64,000 bases of DNA, from NCBI RefSeq assembly GCF_022811845.1, contig NZ_CP064268.1:138370-202369 (forward strand). Reading direction: 5' to 3'. Shown piece after piece: positions 16,897 through 25,988 of the stretch (within the stretch, counting starts at the first letter, position 1; each line of letters opens with the position of its first letter). The DNA comes from Bacillus pseudomycoides. GTDB lineage: Bacteria > Bacillota > Bacilli > Bacillales > Bacillaceae_G. Position numbers and translations under genes: made by a program. The notes beneath the pieces were generated by a model. The model was not told the DNA's origin. It did no database searches and was given only the letters and a program-made list of their open reading frames with translations.

Positions 16897-17251
16897 TCAT
16901 GTTCCCCCTAATATTACATTTTTATAGAAAAGAAATAATATTATTATGTAAATTATAATTTATAAAATAGGCAATTTTAATTTATTATAACATAAATTAA
17001 AAATAAATTATTTAAATATGTATCTAATAATAAAATATAATTTCTAATTAAATTCATTTTTATATTGTCATAAACCAAATGAAATATTATTAATTTTATT
17101 AATAAATCCATAACCATAGAAAATGTGCAATTTTCTATAGTTGCATCACAGTTTCATTTTTATAAAATTTAATCTTACTATGTAAATAATTTTGAATGTA
17201 ATTCAGTTATAATAATAGATATAAAAGGAATTTATAAGGAGTTGAAGAGCA
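16897..17251. promoter_or_regulatory. AT-rich divergent promoter region
   Basis: Very AT-rich spacer between the DNA-binding gene and the integrase. It presumably holds both promoters and perhaps recombinase arm sites. GTGCAATTTTCTATAG near 17125 is the only less AT-rich part. No single site could be fixed. Confidence 0.4.
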
Positions 17252-18412
17252 ATGAAATTTGAAATGAATACAGTTCATAGTGAAACTTCTTTAGAAAATA
17301 TAGAGAAACAAAAACAAAATTTCACAAACATAATTGCAATTTGGAATGAAGATATTCTAAAACAAGCGGAGCAAAGAAAAGAAAACAATGAACGAGAAGA
17401 TAAACAAACGTATGATGGTTTTTCTGATGAGGAGATACTGTACTACTATTTAAACCGACAAACTCATTTTGATAAGGAAAAACGGATAAAGGATAATTCA
17501 CGTGTTTTATATGCACGTGATCTAAGTCAGTTCTATTTTTTTATTAAACAAAGCACAGAGTATCTGCAGCAAGATGTAAAAGATTATGAATATGGTCGTA
17601 TATGGAGGAATCTACGAAAACGTCATATCCGTAACTATCAGAGGTGGTTGTCAGAAGAGGCAGTTTCCTATCAATCCAAGGAGAAATACAAACCATCCAC
17701 AATAAGTAGAAAGCTAGGTGTAATTCGATCCTATTTAAAATGGCTATATGAAATCGGATATATTCAGGAGCCACTTCATGTAGAAGTATTGAGTACCACA
17801 GTAGGCAAGCATCATAAACCAAAGAGGGATTTATCCTATGAAGAAGTAAAGCAGTTACTTCGTTATTATCAGGATAACGAGATTAATTATGCTTTATTAT
17901 CTATTCTTGCGACAACGGGGTTACGTGTCGCGGAAGTTGCTCATGCGAAGTGGGAAAACCTTGAATTTGATTCAATACGTGATCGGTATTACTTAACTGT
18001 AGATACAAAGGGCAATGGTGAAAGAATTGTTTCTATTAATAAGGAGATTTTTCATCGTATTGTTGCCTTTCGTATACGCCGACGACTTCCTATTAATATA
18101 GGTAATGAAAATGGTGGTACCATCTTTCAAACTAAAAATCGTACAGCATATCGAGAAAATTATTTATCTCAGTACATTACAAAGATTATTAAGGATACGG
18201 AGCTACCGTTTACGAAAGATATTAGAATAACGCCTCACTTCTTTAGACACTTTTATGTACAGTACTTGTACGATTACAAAGAGTTACCACCACATCTTAT
18301 TGCAGCCGCAGTAGGTCATAAAGATGATAGAACGACAAAAGAAAATTATTTAAAGCAACGTTTAATCAAGGATAAGGATGCAGGGAATTTAATTGGTGAA
18401 GATGAATTTTAA
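17252..18412 (+). CDS. Tyrosine recombinase / site-specific integrase
   Basis: 386 residues. An N-terminal SAM-like core-binding domain (about 85-195, STISRKLGVIRSYLKWLYE) precedes a catalytic domain (about 205-380) with R in ATTGLRVAEVAHAKW, the HFFRHFYVQ box (H-x-x-R), GH in AAAVGHKDD and Y in ENYLKQRL. It breaks and rejoins DNA through a phosphotyrosine. Start ATG follows AAGGAGTT. Likely role: integration of a mobile segment or resolution of plasmid multimers. A perfect palindromic terminator follows. Confidence 0.9.
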   Translation: MKFEMNTVHSETSLENIEKQKQNFTNIIAIWNEDILKQAEQRKENNEREDKQTYDGFSDEEILYYYLNRQTHFDKEKRIKDNSRVLYARDLSQFYFFIKQSTEYLQQDVKDYEYGRIWRNLRKRHIRNYQRWLSEEAVSYQSKEKYKPSTISRKLGVIRSYLKWLYEIGYIQEPLHVEVLSTTVGKHHKPKRDLSYEEVKQLLRYYQDNEINYALLSILATTGLRVAEVAHAKWENLEFDSIRDRYYLTVDTKGNGERIVSINKEIFHRIVAFRIRRRLPINIGNENGGTIFQTKNRTAYRENYLSQYITKIIKDTELPFTKDIRITPHFFRHFYVQYLYDYKELPPHLIAAAVGHKDDRTTKENYLKQRLIKDKDAGNLIGEDEF

Positions 18413-18442
18413 TATGTAATTAATACACAATAAATTTTTAAA

Positions 18443-18482
18443 AAAGGAAAGGTGAAACCGATATCGGTTTCACCTTTCCTTT
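18443..18482 (+). terminator. Perfect 40-bp palindrome, terminator
   Basis: AAAGGAAAGGTGAAACCGAT followed by its exact inverse, ending in CCTTT and TTT. It starts 30 bases after the integrase stop. Confidence 0.8.
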
Positions 18483-18499
18483 TGAATTGTTTTAAATAT

Positions 18500-18620
18500 T
18501 TATACTGCATAGACTTCAATTTTTGTAGGATTAGAAAAGCGACGTTCTAATTCTTTTTTGATTTTTTCAACAGCAAAGAACGCAGAAGATGCATATACAG
18601 TGATTACTTTTTTTATAAAA
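18500..18620 (-). pseudogene. C-terminal gene remnant
   Basis: The minus strand reads KKVITVYASSAFFAVEKIKK then ELERRFSNPTKIEVYAV and stop, with no start upstream. A coding-like tail of an unidentified protein. Confidence 0.3.
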
Positions 18621-18787
18621 GTATTACCCGTTATTAAAATATATCTTATTGAATATGATGAAATCACACTCTCACCCTTTCACATATCTATTGTATTTAA
18701 TATATATGCTGACAGATATGGATATATTCTCAAAAGATATAAGGTGAGTAGACAAGTGGTATGAAAAGTTTTTTTTGCACCAAAACT

Positions 18788-18825
18788 AAAGAGCCGCTTC
18801 TGAATAGATACAGGAGCGGTTCTTT
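18788..18825 (+). terminator. Terminator-like hairpin
   Basis: AAAGAGCCGCTTCTG pairs with CAGGAGCGGTTCTTT around an 8-nt loop. It is not adjacent to a recognised gene; the surrounding 18620-19016 stretch shows no ORF I can support. Confidence 0.5.
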
Positions 18826-18900
18826 GAATGTAGTTGCTGGATTCATTGAATTTCATGTATTATCTTAACAAAGAAAATTAAAAAACGAATTTAAAAGGGT

Positions 18901-18932
18901 CCTTACGTTGAATACATGTATTCAACGTAAGG
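18901..18932. repeat. Perfect 32-bp palindrome
   Basis: CCTTACGTTGAATACA followed by its exact inverse. There is no T run, so a terminator is less likely than a recombination or protein-binding site. Confidence 0.6.
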
Positions 18933-19016
18933 GCGGATTATGTAAAATTTATTTAATTAGCAAGTAAAAAGTGATATTGTGAGCAGAATGAAAAATATCA
19001 AAAAGTTGATTTAGAA

Positions 19017-19049
19017 AAAAGCACTGCCAAAATCTTCAGCAATGCTTTT
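19017..19049 (-). terminator. Terminator downstream of Rpn nuclease gene
   Basis: AAAAGCACTGC pairs with GCAATGCTTTT with one mismatch, about 105 bases past the stop of the minus-strand gene. Confidence 0.5.
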
Positions 19050-19154
19050 CGATTAGACGTACTACGATAATGAACGTCTACTTTCTTCTATATGTTTGCT
19101 CATGAATAGAATACAAATTTGTATTTAAAATAAGTTCTGTGTGTGTTTATATAT

Positions 19155-20039
19155 TTACTTTAATTTCAAGATACGTTCTACTTCCTCCACACTTAACTTA
19201 CTTGCTTTTGCAATAGTTTCAAGCGGTACACCAATTTCATGCATCCCTCGAATCATTTGCATCTTACCTTGCTCAATGCCTTTTTCCATACCCTCTTGTT
19301 CTGCATGTGCAAGCTTAGCCTGTTCATCAAGTAAAAGCTTTTCACGAGCTTCATATGCAAGTCGAAAAGAAGAATCATGACTCATATTTTCCCATTTATC
19401 CATCGCTTTTTGTAAGATTGGATCTTGATTCATAGCAATCTCCTCCAGTGTTTGAGTTAAATGTTCATCTTCATGTGCCGGTAATAATAACATCCAACGA
19501 ACAAATGCATTTTCCCATGGGTTCACTTTTTCTTCGCGCCACTGTTTAACTAGCTTTGGAATCTCTACAAAATGGATTTCCATATCATCACTCAATACTT
19601 GATGTGTTCTTGTATTCCAGAGTTTCCCTGTTGTATGAAATGCTTCTTCATTAGAAAACAACTTGAAATCTAATAAGTTGATGGTTATTGTTTTTCGAAG
19701 CGAACGATACGGCATGCCTTCTTGCATTTGAGAAGTATATAATTTAGACCAATAATAGAGGGAACGTTTAATCATATCATGTGTATTGCGAAGCTGTATC
19801 TCTACATTTATTTGTGTTCCATTATCAAGGGTTGCGAGTAAATCTAAAATGGATAATTTATCGTCTTCATATGCTTTGTGGAGATGTGGGTCTTCCAATT
19901 GTAAAGACACAATCGGCACATCTAAAGATTCTTCTAAAATGGCATTAAGAAAGCCCGTGAGAATATCTTCACTTCCTTTTGTACCAAATAGTTGTTTAAA
20001 CGCAAAATCAATTCGTAAATTTACTAACTTATTGGACAT
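19155..20039 (-). CDS. Rpn family recombination-promoting nuclease (PD-(D/E)XK)
   Basis: 294 residues of the Rpn/YhgA-like family (PF12784). The N-terminal nuclease fold shows DFAFKQLFGTKGSEDILTGF, then the D of LSILDLLATLDNGTQ and the QINVEIQL strand, giving the D...E-x-Q form of the PD-(D/E)XK site. The C-terminal region is helical (AHAEQEGMEKGIEQGK) and ends in a small helix-turn-helix-like segment (LETIAKASKLSVEEVERI). Rpn proteins cut DNA and promote RecA-independent recombination, and are often linked with mobile elements. Intact. Confidence 0.9.
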   Translation of the reverse strand: MSNKLVNLRIDFAFKQLFGTKGSEDILTGFLNAILEESLDVPIVSLQLEDPHLHKAYEDDKLSILDLLATLDNGTQINVEIQLRNTHDMIKRSLYYWSKLYTSQMQEGMPYRSLRKTITINLLDFKLFSNEEAFHTTGKLWNTRTHQVLSDDMEIHFVEIPKLVKQWREEKVNPWENAFVRWMLLLPAHEDEHLTQTLEEIAMNQDPILQKAMDKWENMSHDSSFRLAYEAREKLLLDEQAKLAHAEQEGMEKGIEQGKMQMIRGMHEIGVPLETIAKASKLSVEEVERILKLK

Positions 20040-20110
20040 GGATTTCCTCTCCCTGTCGTTTCTTTTTCTTAGTATTATTGTACAAGATAAATCGATTTGT
20101 ATGCAAATCC

Positions 20111-20440
20111 CGTTTCTGTTGCAAAGTTACCCAAAACATAGTGAATCTAAGGTTGTATTGTTAAATGGTTATGCAACCATTAATAATTCCTGTAATTCGT
20201 TATACACCGAAAAGGCGGAGCCTATTTGAAGACTTCGCCTTTGTTTGTATAGGGCATGAATGGTTTCAATGCCTTTTATTGTACGAGAAGCATGCCGGAG
20301 GGTTTGAAATCCCGATGACCTAGCAAAACGACAATAGTAGCTTGTTTGAATTGTTTTCCTTTAAAATATCCCATTTGTTACGCTCCCGTTCATCTTTTTC
20401 CAAAGTGTACTTGAGTTTCGAAAACTTTGCAACAGAATCC
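20111..20440 (-). mobile_element. Internally deleted IS6 subgroup A copy
   Basis: Both ends remain (GTTTCTGTTGCAAAG at left, CTTTGCAACAGAATCC at right) but only 330 bp lie between them. Transposase tail and head segments are fused, with about 480 bp missing. A non-autonomous, MITE-like derivative. Confidence 0.75.
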
Positions 20441-20453
20441 CCTTAGTGATACT

Positions 20454-21680
20454 TTATATTTTTTCATTTATTCCTTGATTTGGTATTATTAATTTCTTTA
20501 TTTGAAATCGATAAATTATAAATGAGCATATCACTATAACGATTGTTAGCGTTCCTAATGCCATTACTAACAATTGATATCCAATGTAATCTAGTAAAAA
20601 GCCAATAAGCACTAAAAATAATTGCAATACTGTTCGATCTAACATAGTTTTCAACGAAAAAAATCTTCCATGGAGCTCAGAAGGTATCGTTTGTTGAGAA
20701 AAAGTATATAAAAGAGGATTGAAAATTCCATAAGCTAATCCAAATAAACCAAATGCAAAAATAGATAAACTAATAATCGAAAATGACAGTAACCATTGAG
20801 AAATCCCCATAAAAAAACAAATCAACAAAAGAATTTTTACTGGTTGTAAGCTATGTCTTACAAGTTTCTTAACAAAAAACCCAGCTATTAAAATACTAGT
20901 CCCTTCTACAAAATAAAGAATACCCATAATAGAGGAATTACTTTGATGACTAATTTCTATTACAAATAAATTAAAACCAGAAATGAAAATTAAAGGGATA
21001 ATTGATAAGATAAGAACCATTTTTAGTAAATAATTTTTATGAAATAACGGAATAATTTCTCTAAAATGAAAAGTCGATTTTGCTGTTCCTCTCTGAAAAT
21101 CGTCTTCTTTTACAACTAATAATTGATTTAATATATATAGAAGAACATAAGCTATTAAAGCGATTAAAAACAATGTATATAATGGAGCAATAGTTAATAA
21201 CACACCAGCTAAAATCGCACCAAATATTCGAGATAAAGTTACAATATTTACATTAATAGCATTAACCATTATAAGTTGGTCTGTATGTATAATCTTTGGT
21301 ATAATCGACTGAATCGTTGGATTAAAAAAAGAAGCTGAACAGCCAATACCAATACTATACACAAGCATCCACCAAAGAGAATCTGTATAGATAGCCAAGA
21401 GCATACATATAACCGAAATAATTCTCATAATACCAACTAATTGTAATACCTTTGTTTTAGACGTCGAATCAATGTAGCGTCCGGCATAAGGTCCTATTAA
21501 TACTCCTATAACCCCACCAATTACAAGAAAAAAAGCTTGAAAAAAAGAAGATGTCAAATGAAGTTGTAGAAACCGTAAATTACCGATAGTACCAAACCAT
21601 ATACCTAATTGAAATACCAGTTGACTAAATAATACAATGCTTAAATTTTTATTCCTGAATAAAATTTTATAATCATTCAC
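20454..21680 (-). CDS. MFS exporter of the RiPP-like operon
   Basis: 408 residues with about 12 hydrophobic segments and the MFS motif A-like loop GPYAGRYIDSTSKTKV after TM2. It resembles small-molecule exporters of the EntS type (MFS_3). It starts 3 bases after the stop of the SagB-type gene, so they are translationally linked. Likely role: exporting, or giving self-protection against, the modified peptide. No cytoplasmic ATPase or leader peptidase is present. Confidence 0.8.
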   Translation of the reverse strand: MNDYKILFRNKNLSIVLFSQLVFQLGIWFGTIGNLRFLQLHLTSSFFQAFFLVIGGVIGVLIGPYAGRYIDSTSKTKVLQLVGIMRIISVICMLLAIYTDSLWWMLVYSIGIGCSASFFNPTIQSIIPKIIHTDQLIMVNAINVNIVTLSRIFGAILAGVLLTIAPLYTLFLIALIAYVLLYILNQLLVVKEDDFQRGTAKSTFHFREIIPLFHKNYLLKMVLILSIIPLIFISGFNLFVIEISHQSNSSIMGILYFVEGTSILIAGFFVKKLVRHSLQPVKILLLICFFMGISQWLLSFSIISLSIFAFGLFGLAYGIFNPLLYTFSQQTIPSELHGRFFSLKTMLDRTVLQLFLVLIGFLLDYIGYQLLVMALGTLTIVIVICSFIIYRFQIKKLIIPNQGINEKI

Positions 21681-21683
21681 ACT

Positions 21684-22805
21684 CTAAATCTCTCCCTTAA
21701 ATCGAAAGTCTCTTCCTTTATTCACAGCTTCTCGACTAATATTTCCAAGCCCAGAAATTCCACAGACGATCTCAGACTCTTTGTTAAGTTCTAATATCTC
21801 TTCCACAAGTTCATCATTTGCATGTGCTGTAAAAAAAGCCCCTAATTGTAACCAAGAAGCTACTAAATAAAAAGTTTGACTCAAATGTCCTACATCCATC
21901 ATCACAATACGATATACTCGTGGACTTTTATACTTCCACATAGGTCGTTCTAAACAAGCTGTATAGAAAAATAAAACAGCTGCTCCTTTTACATACTCTT
22001 GTCCAGCTGCCATATCAATAACTGTACTTGAAATATCTTCTTGTCTTACTATATCCAGGGAATGATTTTTAACATTGTAATGATATAAACCTTTCTTTAT
22101 TCCTTTTACGTTAAAAATATAAGGATATACTTCAATAGGATGCCTTGCACCACCCGAAGGACTAGTTTTAAACAAGTTTTTCCCTATTCCAATATCTCTT
22201 TTACAAGAGTTTGCTCCCCAAACAAGATAAAGTATTGTAGATAACTCTTGTACTGTTATGGGATCATCCGAAAAAGAACGAACAGTTTGTCTTTTTAAAA
22301 GTGTATTTAGAAAGTCACCGCTTAAATTAAAATTCGGTAATGGTAAAGGTATTTCTTCAGAATCTACATACATCTTATACAAAGAAGGTGCTAAATCATT
22401 TTCTTTTTTTGCTAATAATCGTTCATAATCTTGATTAACATTTAAATATTGGTCCTTATGAAGTAATCGTGTATTAAAATGGAAATATTTAGCTGAAGTA
22501 CCCCATTCTTTCCAGCTAGATAACAAAAACTCTTCTTGTTCCTCTGGAGATCCTTTTTTAATTAATATATGAGCTTTTAATAAAGTTTCTATTATTTCTT
22601 CTAGTTGCTCTTGCGTGTATACTATTCTATTATCATTTAATAACCCGTTTATTGCCTCACTTACACTTACCCACTCTTTAAATATATTTAAAACAGGAAA
22701 GATCGAAGGTTCTAAGCTATATTGCTCATGTCTTATGTAATCATCTATCATAAAATGACCATCTTTCCAAAAATAAAGTATATTTTCTGCTGTTTTTAAT
22801 TGCAT
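21684..22805 (-). CDS. SagB-type FMN dehydrogenase with N-terminal winged-helix/RRE-like domain
   Basis: 373 residues. Residues 1-95 (ILYFWKDGHFMIDDYI, VSVSEAINGLL, EQLEEIIETLLKAHILI) look like the PqqD-type winged helix used as RiPP recognition element. Residues about 165-365 are a SagB/ThcOx nitroreductase fold: KRQTVRSFSDDPIT, SPSGGARHPIEVYPYIF, and a C-terminal GISGLGNISREAV. SagB enzymes oxidise azolines to azoles in peptides; here no SagC/D cyclodehydratase adjoins, so the chemistry is open. It is preceded by a 26-residue peptide gene. Confidence 0.8.
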   Translation of the reverse strand: MQLKTAENILYFWKDGHFMIDDYIRHEQYSLEPSIFPVLNIFKEWVSVSEAINGLLNDNRIVYTQEQLEEIIETLLKAHILIKKGSPEEQEEFLLSSWKEWGTSAKYFHFNTRLLHKDQYLNVNQDYERLLAKKENDLAPSLYKMYVDSEEIPLPLPNFNLSGDFLNTLLKRQTVRSFSDDPITVQELSTILYLVWGANSCKRDIGIGKNLFKTSPSGGARHPIEVYPYIFNVKGIKKGLYHYNVKNHSLDIVRQEDISSTVIDMAAGQEYVKGAAVLFFYTACLERPMWKYKSPRVYRIVMMDVGHLSQTFYLVASWLQLGAFFTAHANDELVEEILELNKESEIVCGISGLGNISREAVNKGRDFRFKGEI

Positions 22806-22869
22806 ATAAATATCTCCTAACTGAATATAACTATATTATATAAATTAAAATCAATATAAAAAAATAAAC

Positions 22870-22891
22870 GACTGACGTTTCTTCGTCAGTC
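22870..22891 (-). terminator. Hairpin between precursor peptide and SagB gene
   Basis: GACTGACG pairs with CGTCAGTC; on the minus strand it is followed by GTTTATTTTTTT. A leaky terminator here would give excess precursor over enzyme, a common RiPP arrangement. Confidence 0.7.
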
Positions 22892-22909
22892 ATTTATTTT
22901 TTAAGCTAC

Positions 22910-22990
22910 TTATTTTGTTGGTGAAGTCTCTCCGTGTTCTGAATTTACACGAGTTTGATACTCACTAACACAAGGTTTTAAAATACTCAT
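22910..22990 (-). CDS. Putative RiPP precursor peptide (26 residues)
   Basis: ATG 22990 is preceded by GGAGGTG at good spacing. The peptide starts MSILKPCVSEYQ and ends GETSPTK: one Cys (C7), one Tyr, several Ser/Thr, no signal sequence. It is first in an operon with a SagB-type oxidase and an MFS exporter, separated from them by a terminator-like hairpin. PqqA is a similarly tiny substrate with conserved E and Y; here an EY pair is present. Function is inferred from context only. TATAAT lies about 40 bases upstream. Confidence 0.6.
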   Translation of the reverse strand: MSILKPCVSEYQTRVNSEHGETSPTK

Positions 22991-23104
22991 ATGTACACCT
23001 CCAATATTTTCTACTATTTGTACTATCATTATAATTATTACATAAATGGAAAAATTAATCAATTAATTATTAGAATTTTAAAAATCATTAAAATCCTACT
23101 TAAC

Positions 23105-23215
23105 ATATATATCAGAACCCATTTCATGTGAATCGATTTGGTAAATATAAATTAGATTCGGATCGACTCCCGCAAAATCTGCAATTTGATATTCCAGTTT
23201 CCCTGGAAGCAGCGG
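23105..23215 (-). pseudogene. Possible Tn3 transposase N-terminal fragment
   Basis: The minus strand reads LEYQIADFAGVDPNLIYIYQ, which resembles the AYLARQLGVDPE part of the Tn3 transposase N-terminal domain, before stopping. A Tn3-type end lies 65-100 bases to the right. Short and uncertain. Confidence 0.25.
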
Positions 23216-23229
23216 TTAGCTAAAATTAA

Positions 23230-23276
23230 AATTCAAGGCAAACTCAACAAAATGATTGGATTTGCCTTGAATTTTT
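23230..23276. terminator. Terminator-like hairpin
   Basis: AATTCAAGGCAAA pairs with TTTGCCTTGAATT, followed on the plus strand by TTTT. Confidence 0.5.
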
Positions 23277-23278
23277 TG

Positions 23279-23317
23279 CGAGTGGCTCAAAAAAGAACGA
23301 ATTCTTGCCGTGCCCCC
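23279..23317 (-). repeat. Solitary Tn3-type terminal repeat
   Basis: Read from the right: GGGGCACGGCAAGAATTC, then GTTCTTTTTTGAGCCACT. It matches the 49748-49785 end at most positions. Its partner end is not visible nearby. Confidence 0.55.
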
Positions 23318-23378
23318 TCAAGTCCCGAATGATCCTCACGCAAAAGAGACTTGTCCATGACAAGCCTCTTCCCCGTCC

Positions 23379-25853
23379 CTATTTGTTTATACTATTCTCA
23401 ACAAGCCCAGTGGCATCCTCTAATGTGCGTTGCATACTATCTGCACGTTGGTCCGTCATATTTTGATCACGTACAGCTGCTTCGGCTACTTGTATTTTTT
23501 GCTCTAATGCTTTCACTGGTTCATTCTTGTATTGCCCTACCTCTGTTCCTACTTGTATCTTTGTTAAGAAATCTTTTGCTCTATTAATCTTTACTTGAAG
23601 TTTTTCTTTCGCCGTTTTTGGCTTTTCTTCTGCCACTTTAGAATGTAAAAAGGTTTGATGTGCCGTTTGTAACGATTGATACATTGTAACGATTTCTTCT
23701 TTTATTACCATCATTCTTTCAAACGTTTCTTTTGCACCGTTATATGCTTTTTGTAATGTGGCAAACGCTTTTTGTGAATATTGACCAGGCTTCTCTCCAA
23801 ATTCGTAAGTACCTGCCAATGTTTCTTTTACCTTATTCATTTCTTCATATAAGTTATCGATCTCTTCTATTTTTATCCGATTATTAAACTCATTATAAGC
23901 CGCCTTCACTTCAGAAGGCGTTAGTGCCTTACTATATAGTCTTGCAAGTATGACTTCTCCATTTAATGGAACATCACCATTGCCAGAGCTTGTTGGATCT
24001 GCTCCAATCGCAAATGGTACGTTTGGATGATACACTTTCCCCGTTACTCGCTGACTATTTACTTTTTTTCCATCTACATATACTGCAAGTTCACTTCCAT
24101 TATATGTTCCTGTTAGATGGTATGTTTTATTAGCCTCTAGCTGTACACCAATACGTTTATAACTGCCACCAATATATGCCCATAATTCTACATAACCAGA
24201 ACCTGTTGATTCAAATCCAATTCCACCGCTTTCGGTATTTTCCATAATTGCTTGATTGCGAATTTGATTCATAGAAAACACTGCTTCCAGTGTAAAGGAA
24301 TCCTTTACCTTTTCTTTTTGCTCATTTGAAAATGGAATATATCCATATGTATTATTCTGTCCACTTAATTTCATTACGTGTTTCTTTAAAGGTTTCTCAT
24401 ACTCAATTGCTACATTTCCTTTTACACTTCCATTTGCACCAAACGATGAATAATCTTTAAAAGTACCATCTAAAAAGTTCACATCGAATACATCTGCTTT
24501 CGGTACTTTCGCATTCGGATCAATTACTTCTGTATTCGTTTCAAATTCTTCGCGCAAAGGAGCACTACTTTCATTTCCAAATGAATCTAATGCTGTTACT
24601 TCTATGTTATATTCCGTATTAATCTCTAGTCCATCTAATGTAAATGTCAGCTCTTTAGGCACCGGATCCCGGTAGAACTCGGAGAAGGCTAAAAGCTGGT
24701 TTTTCACCTTTCCTGTTGCTTTCTCTTTTGCTTGCAAACGGTATGAGTGAACGAGTAAATTATCTACAGCTTGCGGAAATGCCGCTGTCACAGATGTCTC
24801 TGTTATATTGGAAAGTTTCAGCTTTGCATCTTGTAAAAATGCCGGCTTTTCCTTATCACGATCTTCCGTATACTTAAAAGATTCTTTCTTTGCTGGAAGT
24901 TCAACTACCCACGGCTCACCTGTCCAAGAGTTCGTATGAAAATCACGGCGATGAATCGTCACTTTTTGATCGTCTACTTCTACCAATAAACCTTGGCTTA
25001 ATGTTTCAGCTCCCGGCGGAATATTTCCTTGTACTTTTCCGCTTTCCACTTCCATATAACTAACTGATGATGTACCAACAGACGTAAAGTCTTTTTGGTG
25101 AATTGACCTTGGATCATCAAGTGGATAATGAGAATGACCAGAAAACGTTACAGCTTGTGGATACTCTTTCAAGACTTCATTAATTTTGGCACTATCATTT
25201 GTCCCCCATTCATGACTCCCGTACACTGTTCCTTTAATTTGCTGATGTAAAAAGACAAAGATTGGCTTATTTGGATCAGCTTGCTTCGCTTTTACTAATT
25301 TCTGCTTCAACCAATTAATTTGTGTATCTGAATAATATCCATGTGTCACTCCATTTTCCGGGCTCATCACAAGAAAATGATAGCCTTTTACAACTTTGTG
25401 ATAATAGATAGATTCCATTCCTGTTTTTTTAAGAAAACGTTTCTGTGCATCATGTGCCAATAATCCGTTCCAATAATCATGGTTACCTAAAGCATACATA
25501 GCAGTTGCATTTTGATTTCCATATTGCTTATAAGTTTGGAAGAAACGATCATACTGCTGCGTCGAGCCACTGTCTGTAAAATCACCAACAACTACAAAAG
25601 CATCTTGTCTTGGAGCTACTGCGTTTAATTGCTGCAGCGCTCTTTGAAAACGAAACGTATCATCCGTTCCACTATTTTTAATGTGTACATCACTTAACAC
25701 CGGAAAAACAATCTTCTTCTCTGACGATTCTTTCTCTGTTTTTTCTTCTTTTGTTTCCGCAAAACTAGTCCAAGAAAAAGATGTAAATACTAAAAAGAAA
25801 ACTGCTAAAAAACCAATAAGACCTTTCACTTTACACAACATCTTTTTGATCAC
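23379..25853 (-). CDS. Secreted metallophosphoesterase with LamG and FIVAR-like domains
   Basis: About 824 residues. GTG 25853 follows GAGGAGG and gives a signal peptide (GLIGFLAVFFLVFTSFSW). The calcineurin-like phosphoesterase motifs follow in order: FPVLSDVHIK, VVGDFTD, YALGNHDYW, FVFLHQQ, FSGHSHYPLD. Next come a fibronectin-like section (AFPQAVDNLLVHSYRL), a LamG/concanavalin-like domain (NQAIMENTESGGIGF, YIPFSNEQKEKVKDSFTLEA) and C-terminal FIVAR-type helices (GQYSQKAFATLQKAYNGA). It hydrolyses phosphoesters outside the cell, probably bound to the wall through the helical repeats. No LPXTG motif. Confidence 0.85.
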   Translation of the reverse strand: MIKKMLCKVKGLIGFLAVFFLVFTSFSWTSFAETKEEKTEKESSEKKIVFPVLSDVHIKNSGTDDTFRFQRALQQLNAVAPRQDAFVVVGDFTDSGSTQQYDRFFQTYKQYGNQNATAMYALGNHDYWNGLLAHDAQKRFLKKTGMESIYYHKVVKGYHFLVMSPENGVTHGYYSDTQINWLKQKLVKAKQADPNKPIFVFLHQQIKGTVYGSHEWGTNDSAKINEVLKEYPQAVTFSGHSHYPLDDPRSIHQKDFTSVGTSSVSYMEVESGKVQGNIPPGAETLSQGLLVEVDDQKVTIHRRDFHTNSWTGEPWVVELPAKKESFKYTEDRDKEKPAFLQDAKLKLSNITETSVTAAFPQAVDNLLVHSYRLQAKEKATGKVKNQLLAFSEFYRDPVPKELTFTLDGLEINTEYNIEVTALDSFGNESSAPLREEFETNTEVIDPNAKVPKADVFDVNFLDGTFKDYSSFGANGSVKGNVAIEYEKPLKKHVMKLSGQNNTYGYIPFSNEQKEKVKDSFTLEAVFSMNQIRNQAIMENTESGGIGFESTGSGYVELWAYIGGSYKRIGVQLEANKTYHLTGTYNGSELAVYVDGKKVNSQRVTGKVYHPNVPFAIGADPTSSGNGDVPLNGEVILARLYSKALTPSEVKAAYNEFNNRIKIEEIDNLYEEMNKVKETLAGTYEFGEKPGQYSQKAFATLQKAYNGAKETFERMMVIKEEIVTMYQSLQTAHQTFLHSKVAEEKPKTAKEKLQVKINRAKDFLTKIQVGTEVGQYKNEPVKALEQKIQVAEAAVRDQNMTDQRADSMQRTLEDATGLVENSINK

Positions 25854-25962
25854 AAAAATCCTCCTCGCATATATTGTAAAATACAAGAATATTTTAGCGA
25901 AACGTTATTAAACTAGTATAAATTAAAGGTAAAAAATGTTAAAAATATGTAAAACAAAGTAA

Positions 25963-25987
25963 AAAACCGCCAAAATAAGGCGGTTTT
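25963..25987 (-). terminator. Rho-independent terminator
   Basis: AAAACCGCC pairs with GGCGGTTTT, with T runs on both strands. It directly follows the 30-residue ORF on the minus strand. Confidence 0.75.
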
Positions 25988-25988
25988 C

